Assembly: GCF_013283875.1 (NCBI RefSeq)
Contig: NZ_CP054139.1
Span: forward strand, 2,108,001-2,172,000
DNA: 64,000 nt
Direction of reading: 5' to 3'
Source of the DNA: Mucilaginibacter mali
Lineage (GTDB): Bacteria; Bacteroidota; Bacteroidia; Sphingobacteriales; Sphingobacteriaceae
Positions 33,626 through 44,500 of this stretch are shown here, one piece after another. A program made the translations under genes and the position numbers. The notes beneath the pieces are model-generated. The model was not told where the DNA came from. It made no database searches and saw nothing but the letters and a program-made list of their open reading frames with translations. Within the stretch, counting starts at the first letter, position 1. Every line of letters begins with the position of its first letter.

Positions 33626-34975
33626 ATGACTAAAGAGGGCAGGAATAAGCCACCGGCTAAAAAGAAAATATTCGTTTTAGATACATCCGTTATCCTTTAC
33701 GATCATAACGCTTTCGAGAATTTCCAGGAGCACGACGTGGCCATTCCAATACAGGTGCTGGAAGAACTGGATAACATGAAGACCGGGAATGATACCCGCA
33801 ACTTCGAAGCGCGGGGTTTTATCCGCCTGATGGACAACCTGTCGCGCAAGCGCCTGCTTAACCAGTGGCAACCTTTAAACGGGCAAAACAAGGGCAACTT
33901 CAAGGTAATTATGGATAACAAAAACCTGGGTGTTGATGCCGAGGAGGTTTTTGGCGATGATAAGATAGATCATCGTATCCTAAATGCCGCCCTGTCATTA
34001 CAACAGGAAAATCCCGATAAGCGGGTGGTGCTGGTATCAAAAGATATCTGCCTGCGCCTGAAAGCCAAATCACTTAATCTTAATGCCGAGGACTACGAAA
34101 CCGGCAAGATCAAAAACCTTGATGAGTTATACACCGGCACTACCATTAATAAGGCTACCGATAAGCTGATCAACCAGTTAAATAAGGAGGACGTGCTTAC
34201 CGCTGCCGATTTGGATATTCAGCCGGGTCGTGGCAACCACTTTTATTTGTTAAACGGCAAGCGCTCGTCGCTATCTGCGTTTTACAGCGCGCAGATAGAT
34301 CATTTGGAGAAGGTTAAGGAAGAACCCGTGTTTAACATATCGCCCAAAAACCCGGAGCAGGCCTGTGCCTTACACGCACTGCTTAATACCGATATTAAAC
34401 TGGTAACCATACAGGGTAACGCGGGTACGGGCAAAACCCTGCTGGCATTGGCCGCGGCTTTGGAGCAACGCAAGTATTACCGGCAGATCTATGTCACCCG
34501 TCCGATCGTCCCCCTCAGTAATAAGGAGATCGGCTTTTTGCCGGGCGATGCCAAATCAAAAGTAGACCCTTATATGGCACCCATTTGGGATAACCTGAAA
34601 TTTATCCGCGAGCAATTTGCCGACGACGAAAAGATGCAGCAAAAGATAGATGAACTGGTCACTAACGATAAGATCTCCATCGCGCCGCTGGCCTTTATCC
34701 GCGGGCGTACGCTTACTAAGATCTTCTTTATTGTGGACGAGGCCCAAAACCTGACCCCGCACGAAGTGAAGACTATCATATCCCGTGCGGGCGAACACAG
34801 CAAATTTGTATTCACCGGCGATATTTACCAGATAGATACCCCATACCTGGATGCCGAAAGTAACGGCTTATCGTACCTGATAGACAAGGCCAAAGGCCAC
34901 CCGCTTTACGCGCACATTACCCTGCAAAAAGGCGAACGCAGCGAACTGGCCAATTTGGCTAATGACCTGCTGTAG
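33626..34975 (+). CDS. PIN-PhoH family ATPase/ribonuclease
   Basis: A 449-residue protein of the PhoH2 type. The N-terminal PIN nuclease domain (about residues 15-150) has FVLDTSVILYDHNAFENF with the first catalytic Asp, VLEELDNMK and later VVLVSKDICLRLKAK. The C-terminal PhoH ATPase has Walker A IQGNAGTGKTLLALA (about 262) and Walker B FFIVDEAQNLTPHE. FVFTGDIYQIDTPYL and QKGERSELANLA follow. Such proteins unwind and cleave RNA in vitro and are often linked to toxin-antitoxin or stress roles. Length and domain order are normal. Confidence 0.93.
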   Translation: MTKEGRNKPPAKKKIFVLDTSVILYDHNAFENFQEHDVAIPIQVLEELDNMKTGNDTRNFEARGFIRLMDNLSRKRLLNQWQPLNGQNKGNFKVIMDNKNLGVDAEEVFGDDKIDHRILNAALSLQQENPDKRVVLVSKDICLRLKAKSLNLNAEDYETGKIKNLDELYTGTTINKATDKLINQLNKEDVLTAADLDIQPGRGNHFYLLNGKRSSLSAFYSAQIDHLEKVKEEPVFNISPKNPEQACALHALLNTDIKLVTIQGNAGTGKTLLALAAALEQRKYYRQIYVTRPIVPLSNKEIGFLPGDAKSKVDPYMAPIWDNLKFIREQFADDEKMQQKIDELVTNDKISIAPLAFIRGRTLTKIFFIVDEAQNLTPHEVKTIISRAGEHSKFVFTGDIYQIDTPYLDAESNGLSYLIDKAKGHPLYAHITLQKGERSELANLANDLL

Positions 34976-35064
34976 GCAAGTGAGAAATATTTAAATTTAG
35001 GTGACGATTAAATTGATAATCGCCTATATTGCAATACTTTATAAAACGAAATATAAACTTAATA

Positions 35065-36270
35065 ATGATCTTAAAAAACATCCTGTACACCGTAGCGCTG
35101 GTGATGCTAAGCTGCACGGCTTCGTTAGCGCAAAAAGTTAAATTTAAACCCAACCCGCAACTATTAAAAACCATCAGTGCCGATTATAAGGACGGTGTTA
35201 ATCAATATAAATTAATGATGAAGGGCCTTGAGCCCGGAAAATTCCCTAAAAGCTATTACCCGAAAACAGGCAAGTTCGAGACCAGTAACTCGGGCTGGTG
35301 GTGCAGTGGCTTTTATCCGGGTACTTTGCTATACCTGTATAAAGCTACCGGCGATAAAGCCATGCTAACTGAAGCCAACCGCATACTGGATGTGCTGGCA
35401 AAAGAACAGTATAACAAAACCACGCACGATCTGGGCTTTATGATGTATTGCAGCTTCGGTAACGCGGAAAAGTTGGAACCGTCTGCGGCTTACAAGCAGA
35501 TCCTGATCAACAGCGCTAAATCGCTTTGTACCCGTTTCGACCCCAAAATTGGTTGTATCAAATCCTGGGATTCTAACAAACCGGAATATTTGGTGATCAT
35601 TGATAACATGATGAACCTTGAACTGCTGTTTTGGGCCACCCGCGCCACCGGCGATTCCAGCTTTTATAAGATTGCCGTTACCCATGCCAATACTACCATG
35701 CGTAACCATTTCAGGCCTGATTATAGTTCGTACCATGTGATCAACTATAACCCGCAAACCGGCGAGGTGCAGCAAAAACGTACCGCGCAGGGCTTTGCCG
35801 ATGAATCGGCATGGGCGAGGGGGCAAACCTGGGGCCTGTACGGCTATACGGTGATGTACCGCGAAACAAAAGATAAAAAGTATTTGGCGCAAGCTAACCA
35901 TATCGCGCACTTCATCCTGAATCACCCCAATCTGCCAAAGGATAAGATCCCTTACTGGGATTTCAACGCGCCGAATATCCCGGATGCTTTGCGCGATGCT
36001 TCGGCAGGGGCCATCATGGCATCGGCTTTACTGGAACTGTGCCGTTATACTGATAAAAAAGATAGCCAAACTTACTTCACCACCGCCGAAACTATTATCC
36101 GCAATCTGTCCAAAGCGCCGTATTTAGCCGAGTCCGGTACAAACGGGGGCTTTATTTTACAGCATTGCGTTGGCCATTTCCCGGCCGGTACCGAGGTTGA
36201 TGTGCCTTTAACTTATGCTGATTACTATTTTATTGAGGCTTTGGGCAGGTATAAAAACATCGGCAAATAA
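35065..36270 (+). CDS. GH88-type unsaturated glucuronyl hydrolase
   Basis: A 401-residue exported enzyme that removes the unsaturated uronic acid left at the non-reducing end by polysaccharide lyases. The Met at 35065 gives a clean signal (MILKNILYTVALVMLSCTASLAQ); a Met 12 codons earlier is less suitable. Family motifs are GWWCSGFYPGTLLYLYKATGD, the Asp in THDLGFMMYCSFGN (about 121) and the Asp in VIIDNMMNLELLFWA (about 178). The long stretch ..SSYHVINYNP.. leading to DESAWARGQTWGLYGY is also present. It is the first gene of a three-gene operon with GH43 and GH31. Together with the pectate lyase downstream it points to uronic-acid-containing plant glycans. Confidence 0.93.
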   Translation: MILKNILYTVALVMLSCTASLAQKVKFKPNPQLLKTISADYKDGVNQYKLMMKGLEPGKFPKSYYPKTGKFETSNSGWWCSGFYPGTLLYLYKATGDKAMLTEANRILDVLAKEQYNKTTHDLGFMMYCSFGNAEKLEPSAAYKQILINSAKSLCTRFDPKIGCIKSWDSNKPEYLVIIDNMMNLELLFWATRATGDSSFYKIAVTHANTTMRNHFRPDYSSYHVINYNPQTGEVQQKRTAQGFADESAWARGQTWGLYGYTVMYRETKDKKYLAQANHIAHFILNHPNLPKDKIPYWDFNAPNIPDALRDASAGAIMASALLELCRYTDKKDSQTYFTTAETIIRNLSKAPYLAESGTNGGFILQHCVGHFPAGTEVDVPLTYADYYFIEALGRYKNIGK

Positions 36271-37229
36271 TGGTTACGATAAAAAAAGCATTGACTTTGC
36301 TGATAGCCGTTGCGGCATCGGCACCATTAATGGCGCAGGAAAAAGATACGCTTAACGCACCCGCGCCGGTATTGCCGGGTGTATATGCTGATCCGAACAT
36401 CACTGCGTTTGGCAAAAAGTTTTACATCTATCCAACTACCGATGGTACCACCGGCTGGCTATCAACCTCGTTCACCTGCTGGTCATCAGATAATTTGGTG
36501 GATTGGAAGAACGAGGGCGTGATCCTTGATCTGCCGCGGGATCTGACATGGGCCAAGGAGCGTGCCTGGGCGCCGACCATCGCCTTTAAAAACAATAAAT
36601 ACTATTACTACTATTCGGCCAATACCAATATCGGCGTGGCAGTAAGCGATAAACCTACCGGTCCGTTTAAAGACCCGATAGGCAAGCCGCTGATAGCCAA
36701 AGGCACTAAGCGTGGCCAAATGATAGACCCGATGGCCTTTATTGATGATGATGGGCAGGCCTACCTGTATTGGGGGCAAGGCCAATGCAACATCGTAAAG
36801 CTGAATGCTGATATGATATCCTGCGATACTTCGAAAATTACCTCCATTAAGCCGCAGGGATATAACGAAGGACCTTTTATGATCAAGCGCAAAGGTGTTT
36901 ACTACCTGATGTGGTCGGAGTATGATACGCGTGATCCACGTTATTCCATCGCTTATGCTACATCAAACTCGCCATTAGGGCCGTTTACCAAAGCTGTGGG
37001 ACATCCCGTACTAAAAGGAAAAGGCGTTGTAAAGGGAGCGGGACACCATTCTGTTGTACAAGTGCCGGGTAAGGACGAGTGGTATATCGCCTATCATCGC
37101 TTTAAAATCCCGGATGGCAACGGCTACAACCGCGAAACCTGTATATCGCCCATGCGTTTCGATACCGATGGCAACATCCTGCCGGTAGATGTTTTTGAAA
37201 AGCTGAAACCTGTTAAAATAAAGAAATAA
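36270..37229 (+). CDS. GH43-type glycosidase
   Basis: A 319-residue exported enzyme (signal MVTIKKALTLLIAVAASAPLMAQ) with a five-bladed propeller fold of GH43, usually arabinofuranosidase or beta-xylosidase. The catalytic residues are visible: base Asp in VYADPNITAF (about 40), pKa-modulating Asp in MIDPMAFIDDDG (about 152) and acid Glu in GYNEGPFMI (about 199). No extra C-terminal module is present. The start codon overlaps the GH88 stop (TAATG), so the two are translationally coupled. Substrate is not decidable from the sequence alone. Confidence 0.92.
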   Translation: MVTIKKALTLLIAVAASAPLMAQEKDTLNAPAPVLPGVYADPNITAFGKKFYIYPTTDGTTGWLSTSFTCWSSDNLVDWKNEGVILDLPRDLTWAKERAWAPTIAFKNNKYYYYYSANTNIGVAVSDKPTGPFKDPIGKPLIAKGTKRGQMIDPMAFIDDDGQAYLYWGQGQCNIVKLNADMISCDTSKITSIKPQGYNEGPFMIKRKGVYYLMWSEYDTRDPRYSIAYATSNSPLGPFTKAVGHPVLKGKGVVKGAGHHSVVQVPGKDEWYIAYHRFKIPDGNGYNRETCISPMRFDTDGNILPVDVFEKLKPVKIKK

Positions 37230-37251
37230 CCTTTTAAACCTTGATCGTAAA

Positions 37252-39642
37252 ATGAAGCGAAGATATCTATCCATGCTATTAAGTTTAACTGTTGTTATGA
37301 CAGTAAACTTTAAGGCGCTGGCCCAGTTACAGGGCATGCACCTGCTGAACGAACCCATAGATATCAGCACCGATTTTAAGGATTTTAAAAACACGTATTA
37401 CCTGGCCGATAGCCTGGCCAACTTCGACCCGGTAACCGCAACAGGCAAGATCGTTTACAAACGCTATATGTACAAAACGCCCCTCGCGTTCAATAATATG
37501 ATGGGTGCGCTTACGGCTGTACCGGCTAACGAATTTCCATCAACCGAATATGAAATAGCGCCAACCTTGCCGTTCTCTATCCAATTTGTATCAGCGCGCA
37601 CGGTACGCATCAGGGCCTTATCGGGGCCGCAATTTAAGCCAGAGCAAGAGTCGCTGATGCTGGTGAACGGCAAAGCGCCGGTAGATACCAAAAGCTGGAA
37701 GTACAGCCCGGTTAAGGGTGGTTACCAGTATACCAGCGCTTATGGTTCGGTTACAATATTGACCAAGCCATGGCATGTGGAGTTTAGGGACGCTACTGGC
37801 AAGCTACTGACCAAAACCATACATGATAAGGATAATGCCGGGGTTGACTTTACACCGGTAATGCCGTTCTCGTACGTGCGGCGCGCATCCGATTATTCGC
37901 GCAGTATGAACGCAGTATTTTCGTTATCTCCCGGCGAGAAGATCTTTGGTTGCGGTGAATCATTTACCGGCTTAGATAAACGTGGCCAAAAAGTAGTACT
38001 ATGGGCCGACGATGCCAACGGCGTGCAAAACGAAACCATGTACAAGCCTATCCCTTTTTTCATGAGCAACCGGGGGTATGGTATGTTTATGCATACGTCA
38101 ACCCCCATCACCTGCGATTTTGGCAAATATTTTGGCGGCGTAAACAGTCTGATGATTGGTGATGATGAACTGGACTTGTTCGTTTTCCTTGGCGAACCTA
38201 AAGATATACTAGACGAATACACCAACCTGACCGGCAAAGCTTCGATGCCGCCGCTATGGTCATTTGGGTTTTGGATGAGCCGGATCACTTACTTGTCTGA
38301 AAAGGACGGCCGCGATATAGCCGCCAAATTGCGCGAGAACCGCATCCCGGCCGATGTGATCCATTACGATACGGGCTGGTTCAGCACCGACTGGCGGGTG
38401 GATTATAAATTCGCGCCCGATCGCTTTACCGATCCCGCCAAACTAATGAGCGACCTGAAAAAGGATGGCTTCCACGTGTCGCTGTGGCAACTGCCTTACT
38501 TCACACCAAAAAATATTTATTTTAACGATTTGGTGAAGAACGATTTGGTAGTAAAAGATGGCAAGGGCAACCTGCCTTACGAAGATGCCGTGCTCGATTT
38601 TAGTAATCCGGCCACTGTTACCTGGTACCAGGATAAAATTGCCGGGCTGTTAAAGTTGGGGGTGGGCGCTATCAAGGTAGATTTTGGTGAGGCAGCGCCA
38701 AATAACGGCCTGTACCACTCGGGAAGAACCGGATTCTATGAGCATAACCTATACCCGCTGCGCTACAACAAAACCGTGGCCGATATTACCAAAAAGGTTA
38801 CGGGCGATAACATCATCTGGGCGCGCAGCGCCTGGGCCGGCAGCCAGCGTTACCCGCTGCATTGGGGCGGAGACGCGGCCAACACCAACACCGCCATGGC
38901 CGCCGAATTACGCGGCGGTCTCTCGTTCGGCCTGTCAGGCTTTTCATTCTGGAGCCATGATATTGGTGGCTTTGTGCGTAAATCACCCGAAAATTTGTAT
39001 GCGCGCTGGGCTGCATTCGGTATGTTGACCTCACACAGCCGCGCTCACGGCGCACCGCCAAAGGAGCCATGGGCTTATAGCCCGGAGTTCCTGAATACTT
39101 TTCGCCTGACTGACGAGATGCGCTACAAGCTAATGCCATACATTTACGCGCAAGCCAAAGATTGCACCGAACGTGGCCTGCCGATGGTACGTGCGCTGTT
39201 TGTAGAATATCCGAGAGATCCCGGCGCATGGCTAACAGACGATGAATACCTGTTTGGATCGGACATGTTGGTAGCGCCGCTGTTTGAAGAAGTAAAGGAA
39301 CGCGAAGTTTACCTGCCAACCGGCAACTGGATAGATTATCAAACCGGCAAAACTTACAAAAGCGGCTGGCATACTATTGCCGCCGGATCTGTTCAAGCTG
39401 TAATACTGGTACGCGAAGGCGCGGTGATCCCACATATCAAGCTGGCGCAATCAACCTTGCAGATGGATTGGTCGAATATTCAGTTGGTGGGCTATACCAC
39501 AAAAGGCCAAAAGGGTAGTGGGTTGATTTGTTTGCCATCGGATAATGTGTTGCATCGGATAAATACCTCGGGCAGTAGCATTGTTAATGATCCTTATGCG
39601 GGAAAAGTGAAATGGCAGATCAAGTCATATCAAAATAAATAA
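37252..39642 (+). CDS. GH31-type alpha-xylosidase/alpha-glucosidase
   Basis: A 796-residue exported enzyme (signal ending FKALAQ). An N-terminal beta-sandwich with YGSVTILTKPWHVEFRD is followed by the GH31 barrel. It has LWSFGFWMSRITYLSEKDG, the region VIHYDTGWFSTDW.., nucleophile Asp in AIKVDFGEA (about 476) and acid/base Asp in HWGGDAANTNT (about 538). SGFSFWSHDIGGF and C-terminal beta domains follow. The motif FWMSR with KVDFGE is closest to YicI-like alpha-xylosidases. It lies 22 bp after the GH43 gene and ends at a shared bidirectional terminator. Confidence 0.93.
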   Translation: MKRRYLSMLLSLTVVMTVNFKALAQLQGMHLLNEPIDISTDFKDFKNTYYLADSLANFDPVTATGKIVYKRYMYKTPLAFNNMMGALTAVPANEFPSTEYEIAPTLPFSIQFVSARTVRIRALSGPQFKPEQESLMLVNGKAPVDTKSWKYSPVKGGYQYTSAYGSVTILTKPWHVEFRDATGKLLTKTIHDKDNAGVDFTPVMPFSYVRRASDYSRSMNAVFSLSPGEKIFGCGESFTGLDKRGQKVVLWADDANGVQNETMYKPIPFFMSNRGYGMFMHTSTPITCDFGKYFGGVNSLMIGDDELDLFVFLGEPKDILDEYTNLTGKASMPPLWSFGFWMSRITYLSEKDGRDIAAKLRENRIPADVIHYDTGWFSTDWRVDYKFAPDRFTDPAKLMSDLKKDGFHVSLWQLPYFTPKNIYFNDLVKNDLVVKDGKGNLPYEDAVLDFSNPATVTWYQDKIAGLLKLGVGAIKVDFGEAAPNNGLYHSGRTGFYEHNLYPLRYNKTVADITKKVTGDNIIWARSAWAGSQRYPLHWGGDAANTNTAMAAELRGGLSFGLSGFSFWSHDIGGFVRKSPENLYARWAAFGMLTSHSRAHGAPPKEPWAYSPEFLNTFRLTDEMRYKLMPYIYAQAKDCTERGLPMVRALFVEYPRDPGAWLTDDEYLFGSDMLVAPLFEEVKEREVYLPTGNWIDYQTGKTYKSGWHTIAAGSVQAVILVREGAVIPHIKLAQSTLQMDWSNIQLVGYTTKGQKGSGLICLPSDNVLHRINTSGSSIVNDPYAGKVKWQIKSYQNK

Positions 39643-39651
39643 CGCATATAT

Positions 39652-39687
39652 ACCGCCCGATCAAGCGTGGACGCTTGACCGGGCGGT
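39652..39687. repeat. AAGCG/CGCTT hairpin, fifth copy
   Basis: ACCGCCCG-A-TCAAGCGT-GG-ACGCTTGA-C-CGGGCGGT forms a 16-bp stem with one A-C mismatch. The AAGCG..CGCTT core is that of the 7110-7230 array. It lies 9 bp after the GH31 stop. Confidence 0.7.
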
Positions 39688-39697
39688 TGGGTTAAAC

Positions 39698-39732
39698 AAA
39701 AATGGTTATGCCGCTATGGCATAACCATTTTT
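39698..39732. terminator. Bidirectional terminator between GH31 and SusD
   Basis: AAAAATGGTTATGCC and GGCATAACCATTTTT form a perfect 15-bp stem with a 5-base loop, and A/T runs on both sides. It lies between the convergent GH31 and SusD genes. Confidence 0.85.
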
Positions 39733-39751
39733 ATAAAGAGGATATCGAAAA

Positions 39752-41488
39752 TTAATATCCTGGATTTTGCTTCAATGCCGGTGCCTTGTTCAACTCCACC
39801 TGCGCTATCGGGAACAGGTAGTTTTTAGCCGTAAACACACGGTTCTCTACTGTAAACGGCGAGTAGGTGAACACACCGGGTGATGTTTGGGTGATGTTCA
39901 TGCCGCGTGCTGGCAGGCTAAATGTAGTTTCGGCTTCTTTCCAGCGGCGCACATCGTAAAAGCGGTGTTCTTCAAAGCAAAGCTCTACCTGGCGCTCTAA
40001 GTGGATGCGCTTGCGCAGTTCGGCCTGGGTGGGCGCTACATAGCCGTTGCCTGCCGCGTTGGTGGTTTGCAGGGCAGGCATGGCCACACCGCCGCGCGCA
40101 CGGATCAGGTTCAGGCTTTTCAGTACTTCGGCCATGCCGGCGGTGCCTTGCGCTTCATTAATAGCTTCGGCATAGTTCAGCAATACTTCAGCATAGCGGT
40201 ACAAAACCCAAGGCTTGCGCACGCTGGTGTTTGATGAAGTGTTCCAAACGGCGGCTTCGGCCAAAAACTTGCGCATATAATAACCGGTTTTGGTGGCATT
40301 TACGTTTACACCAATGGCATCCTTACCACCCGCGTAAATATCAACCGTTTTACTTTGAAAGGTTGATCCATTCAACATTACGGAAAAGCCAAGGCGCGGG
40401 TCGCGATTGGTGTACGGCGCGTTGGCGTTATAGCCGCTTAACGGATCGGTTATTACCCTGCCGGTAGTCTTCATTTCAAAGGCGTCAACCAGATTTTGGG
40501 TAGGGTCGGTGCGGCCATTAGCGCCGTTATAGCTTATTGGCGCATTGTTGGTCTCCACAGTGGCATCATTAGCTGTTTGCGTAGCAAAGATCACCTCGGT
40601 ATTATACGGCGCGCCAGATATATTCCACAGGAAGATATTGGGATAAGACGTATACAAGCCTGCCTTGCCGCCATCGATAATTACCTTGGCAGCGGTAGCG
40701 GCGGTCTGCCACTTGGTTAAATCGTTTGACGGATTATACTGCGGACTGGCGGCGTATAACAACAACCGTGCCTTAAGCGCTTGTGCTGCTATTTTGGTGG
40801 CGCGGCCACGGTTATTGGTAGCCCAGGCGGCGGCGTTATCCGGCAGGCGGTCGGCAGCCGAATCACAATCGGCCACGATCTGCTTTACGCAATCATCGAA
40901 ACTGTTACGGGGCAAATCCAGGTTCTCGTCACTGTTCAGTACACGGGTAACCAGCACCATGCTGCCGTATCGCTTCACCAGTTCAAATTCAAAGAATGCG
41001 CGCAGGTAGAATGCCTGGCCACGTAAGCGGGCAATTTGCGCATCGTAAGTAATGTCAGCCGCATTTGATGTTACCAGCTCCTGCGCCGGGATCACCGCGC
41101 TGCCATACGCTTTGGCCAAAAAGATATTGGCCTTTCGGATGCCGCTGTACATGTTGCTGTAAACATCGTCAATGGTTCGCACCGGGCTCCATGTACCGTT
41201 GTTAAAGATATTGATGGACGAGTTAAGATTTGAATTAACTGCCTCATCGCTGCCCGAGGCCAGCATAGAGCCGTCGCCATCTAAATTATAGCGCGATTGC
41301 AGCGAGGCGTACACATTGTTCAGGTAGTTACGGGCAAAATCGGGGTTGGCCCATTCCTGCGCTTCGGTAATAGCGCCATCGGGCGGGATAGACCCGTCCT
41401 GCAAAAAGGTATCCTTTTTACAACCCGCGGTGTACAAGCCGGCAAGGGCCAGCAGCAGGTATATTATATTTCTTTTCATTGTTTTCAT
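39752..41488 (-). CDS. SusD/RagB-family glycan-binding lipoprotein (pair 1)
   Basis: A 578-residue outer-membrane surface lipoprotein. Its signal ends LYTAGC and its body is the SusD TPR-like fold, with RGQAFYLRAFFEFELVKRYGSMVLVTRVL early and the C-terminal RYAEVLLNYAEAINEAQG, RKRIHLERQVELCFEEHRFYDVRRW and QNPGY end. SusD proteins sit as a lid on the SusC transporter and bind the oligosaccharide. It lies 15 bp after the SusC gene and is the last gene of the four-gene susCDCD run. The ligand specificity of this pair cannot be read from sequence. Confidence 0.95.
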   Translation of the reverse strand: MKTMKRNIIYLLLALAGLYTAGCKKDTFLQDGSIPPDGAITEAQEWANPDFARNYLNNVYASLQSRYNLDGDGSMLASGSDEAVNSNLNSSINIFNNGTWSPVRTIDDVYSNMYSGIRKANIFLAKAYGSAVIPAQELVTSNAADITYDAQIARLRGQAFYLRAFFEFELVKRYGSMVLVTRVLNSDENLDLPRNSFDDCVKQIVADCDSAADRLPDNAAAWATNNRGRATKIAAQALKARLLLYAASPQYNPSNDLTKWQTAATAAKVIIDGGKAGLYTSYPNIFLWNISGAPYNTEVIFATQTANDATVETNNAPISYNGANGRTDPTQNLVDAFEMKTTGRVITDPLSGYNANAPYTNRDPRLGFSVMLNGSTFQSKTVDIYAGGKDAIGVNVNATKTGYYMRKFLAEAAVWNTSSNTSVRKPWVLYRYAEVLLNYAEAINEAQGTAGMAEVLKSLNLIRARGGVAMPALQTTNAAGNGYVAPTQAELRKRIHLERQVELCFEEHRFYDVRRWKEAETTFSLPARGMNITQTSPGVFTYSPFTVENRVFTAKNYLFPIAQVELNKAPALKQNPGY

Positions 41489-41503
41489 CGTTACGGTCGT
41501 TAA

Positions 41504-44500
41504 TTAAAATTTCATATTTAAACCGAAGGAATAGATCTTCATGTACGGATATGAACTGTTATACCCGGCCTCAGGCAGTTCAGGGTCGATAGGCAGGTTA
41601 CCCAACTTGTCGAATGTGATCAGGTTCAGGCCGCTTACATAAAACCTTAATTGCGATAGCTTCAGCTTTTTGGTGAAGCGTGAAGGGATGGTATAACCAA
41701 ACTCGGCATTCTTCAGGCGGATGTAATCGCCCGAACGCAGCCAAAAATCGGAGTTTTGGGTGTTGTTACCACGGTCGCTGATCATCAGGCGCGGGTATGC
41801 TGCATCGGGAGTGGCCGCAGTCCAGCGGTCAACACTAAACTGGTTAAGGTAGCCGTTGTTGGCATTGCCTGAGTTGATGATGTTCTGGATGCTGATGGTA
41901 CGGCCGCTCACGCCCTGGAAGAACAAGGACAGATCGAAATTATGCGCAGCCACCTTTGTGCCGAAGCCGAAGAACGATTTCGGTACGAAGTTGTAATCGG
42001 TGGTCACAAAGTCAAGGTTATCGATCACACCATCGCCGTTGATATCCTTGTATTTGATATCGCCCGGTTTAACCGTACGCGAGAAGCGCTGCACCGGCGA
42101 GGCATCAATCTGCGCCTGGTTTTGGAAGATCCCATCCGATTGCAGGAAGTTACGCACGTAGCTGCCGGCATTGGTCAGCATTACGCTGGTAATGGGGTGG
42201 CCTAATTGCTTTTGATAATCGGGCAAACCGGCACCCTCGTTGATAGCCAGGATCTTGCTGGTGCTGTAGGTATAGTTACCGAACAGGCTCAAATCAACCT
42301 TGCCGATCTTTTTGTTGAAGGTCAAGTTTGCCTCGAAACCGGTATATGTAGCTTCGCCCTCGTTAACCTGTACCAGCGACTGGCCGATGATACTTGGCAG
42401 CAGCGAGTTGGTCAGCAGGTTTTTGCGGTCCTCATGAAAATAGTCACCGCTGATATTGATCAGTTTATTAAATAAGGTAGCATCAAAGCCAACGCTGGTT
42501 TTATAGGCGCGCTCCCAGGTTAGATTAGGATTGCCCAGCGGGTTTTCTGAAGTACCACCGACACCGGTATAGCTGGTACCAAAGTTATAACCACCGGCAC
42601 TGCTGTTATAGGTGGTCAAAAACGAGAAGCGGCGGGCCAGCGATGTCAAAGCATCATTACCAACCAAACCGTAAGAACCTCTTAATTTAAGGAAGTTAAG
42701 GAATTTGGTATCCTTCAGAAAGTTCTCGTCAGAGATGATCCAGCCGGCTGAGGCGGCAGGGAAGAAGCCTACGCGCTTGCCCGGCATAAAGTTTTCTGAA
42801 CCGGAGAAGGTACCGGTTACATCAACAAAATAGCGTTGCTTGTAATTGTACGATAAGCGGTTGGAGATCCCGTCGCGGCGGCTGTCCAAAGCACCGAAGG
42901 TAGCATAAACCGCCCTTGATATACGGGTGCTGAAGTTAATGCCGTGATCGCCAAAGGTATGGTCGTAATCTAAACCGCCCCAAAGCTCGGTTTTGCGGAT
43001 GTTGCCCGAAAATGTGTTTTGCGAGTAGTTAGGAATAGTTGCCGTGCCGTAACGGGTATAACCACCGGTACCGTTAGCTTCATAAACCTCGTAATCCTGG
43101 CTATAGCCTGACCGGTACAGACCATAAACATCGTAAGCGTAAAAGATATTAGCGCTTAATCCCGGTAAAATACCGTCCATTTTTTGCTTAGCGCTGATAG
43201 TGGCCATCATATTACGGCTAAGGTCGGTAGCCACGCCCGATGCAGACATTTGCGCCAGCGGGTTACTTTTTTGGTATAGCGAAGTACCGCCATACGAACC
43301 ATCAGGGTTTAGCAGCGGGAACGCGTTTGCAGGGGTATTATAAACCGTGTTCAGGAAGGTACCGGTACCAATGATAGGGAAGCGCAGGTTGGTGATCCTG
43401 CCGCCGATATCGAGGGCCACATCCAAATTCTTGCTCACCTTCATGTCAAGATTGGTGCGCAGGTTGTATTTGTTAAAGTTGGTATTGGCATCGTACAAAG
43501 GATTGGTGCCGCCCTTGTAAAAGCCCCCCTGGTTGTAATAGCTTAACAGGGTAAAGAATTTAACATACGAGTTACCGCCGCTTACGGTAGCTACATAGCG
43601 TTGGGTGGGGGCAACTGTCTTAAAGAAATCGCGTACGAAGTCATTGTTGGGATATTTGTACGGATCGGAACCGGTTTGATAGGCCGTTAAAGCTGTTGCT
43701 GAATAGGTAGGTGTGATACCGCTGTTGGTTTGCGCCTCGTTATATAACGACGCGTAGGTATAAGAGTTTAATGGCTGCGTGATCTCTAATGGAGACGATA
43801 CACCGTATTGCCCATCAAACGTTACCTTGGTGCTGGTGGCGCTGCCACGCTTGGTGCGCACATAAATTACACCGTTGGCTGCGTACATGCCATACCAGGC
43901 CAGTGTAGCCGCATCTTTTAATACGCTTACGCTTTCAATTTCGGCCAGATCCATCGATTTAAAATCGCGTTCCACGCCATCAACCAAAACCAGTGGATCC
44001 TGGTTGTTGTTGTATGATGAACGGCCACGGATGGTAAAGTTAGATACATCATAACCCGGCTGCTGCGAACTGTTCGGCGTGATCAATAAGCCCGATAAGC
44101 GGCCGGTGAACACGTTATTAAGCGACGAAGAGGGGATAGACGGCAGGTCATCGCCATTTATACTGCTGATGGTGGCTGTTAACTGGCGCTTTTTACGCAC
44201 GCCGAAGGGAATGTAAACATCATCATCGTCGCCAGCCTGGAATAAAGCTTTGGTGAGCATAATGGTATTTTTGTACTTTATTTCGGGTACGCCTTTGGTA
44301 ACGGTAAGGTAGCCATCAAACTTAAATACAAACACATCGCTGGTGGTACAGGTGGCAGAAAAGCTGCCATCGGCGCCGGTAACCATGCCCTTATCATTCT
44401 TCGACTCCTGTTTGTAAACCAATACACCCGGCATGGGTTTATTGTCGGCGTCTACCACTTTGCCGTTCACAGTGGTCTGCTCATCGGGCTTTTGCGCGTA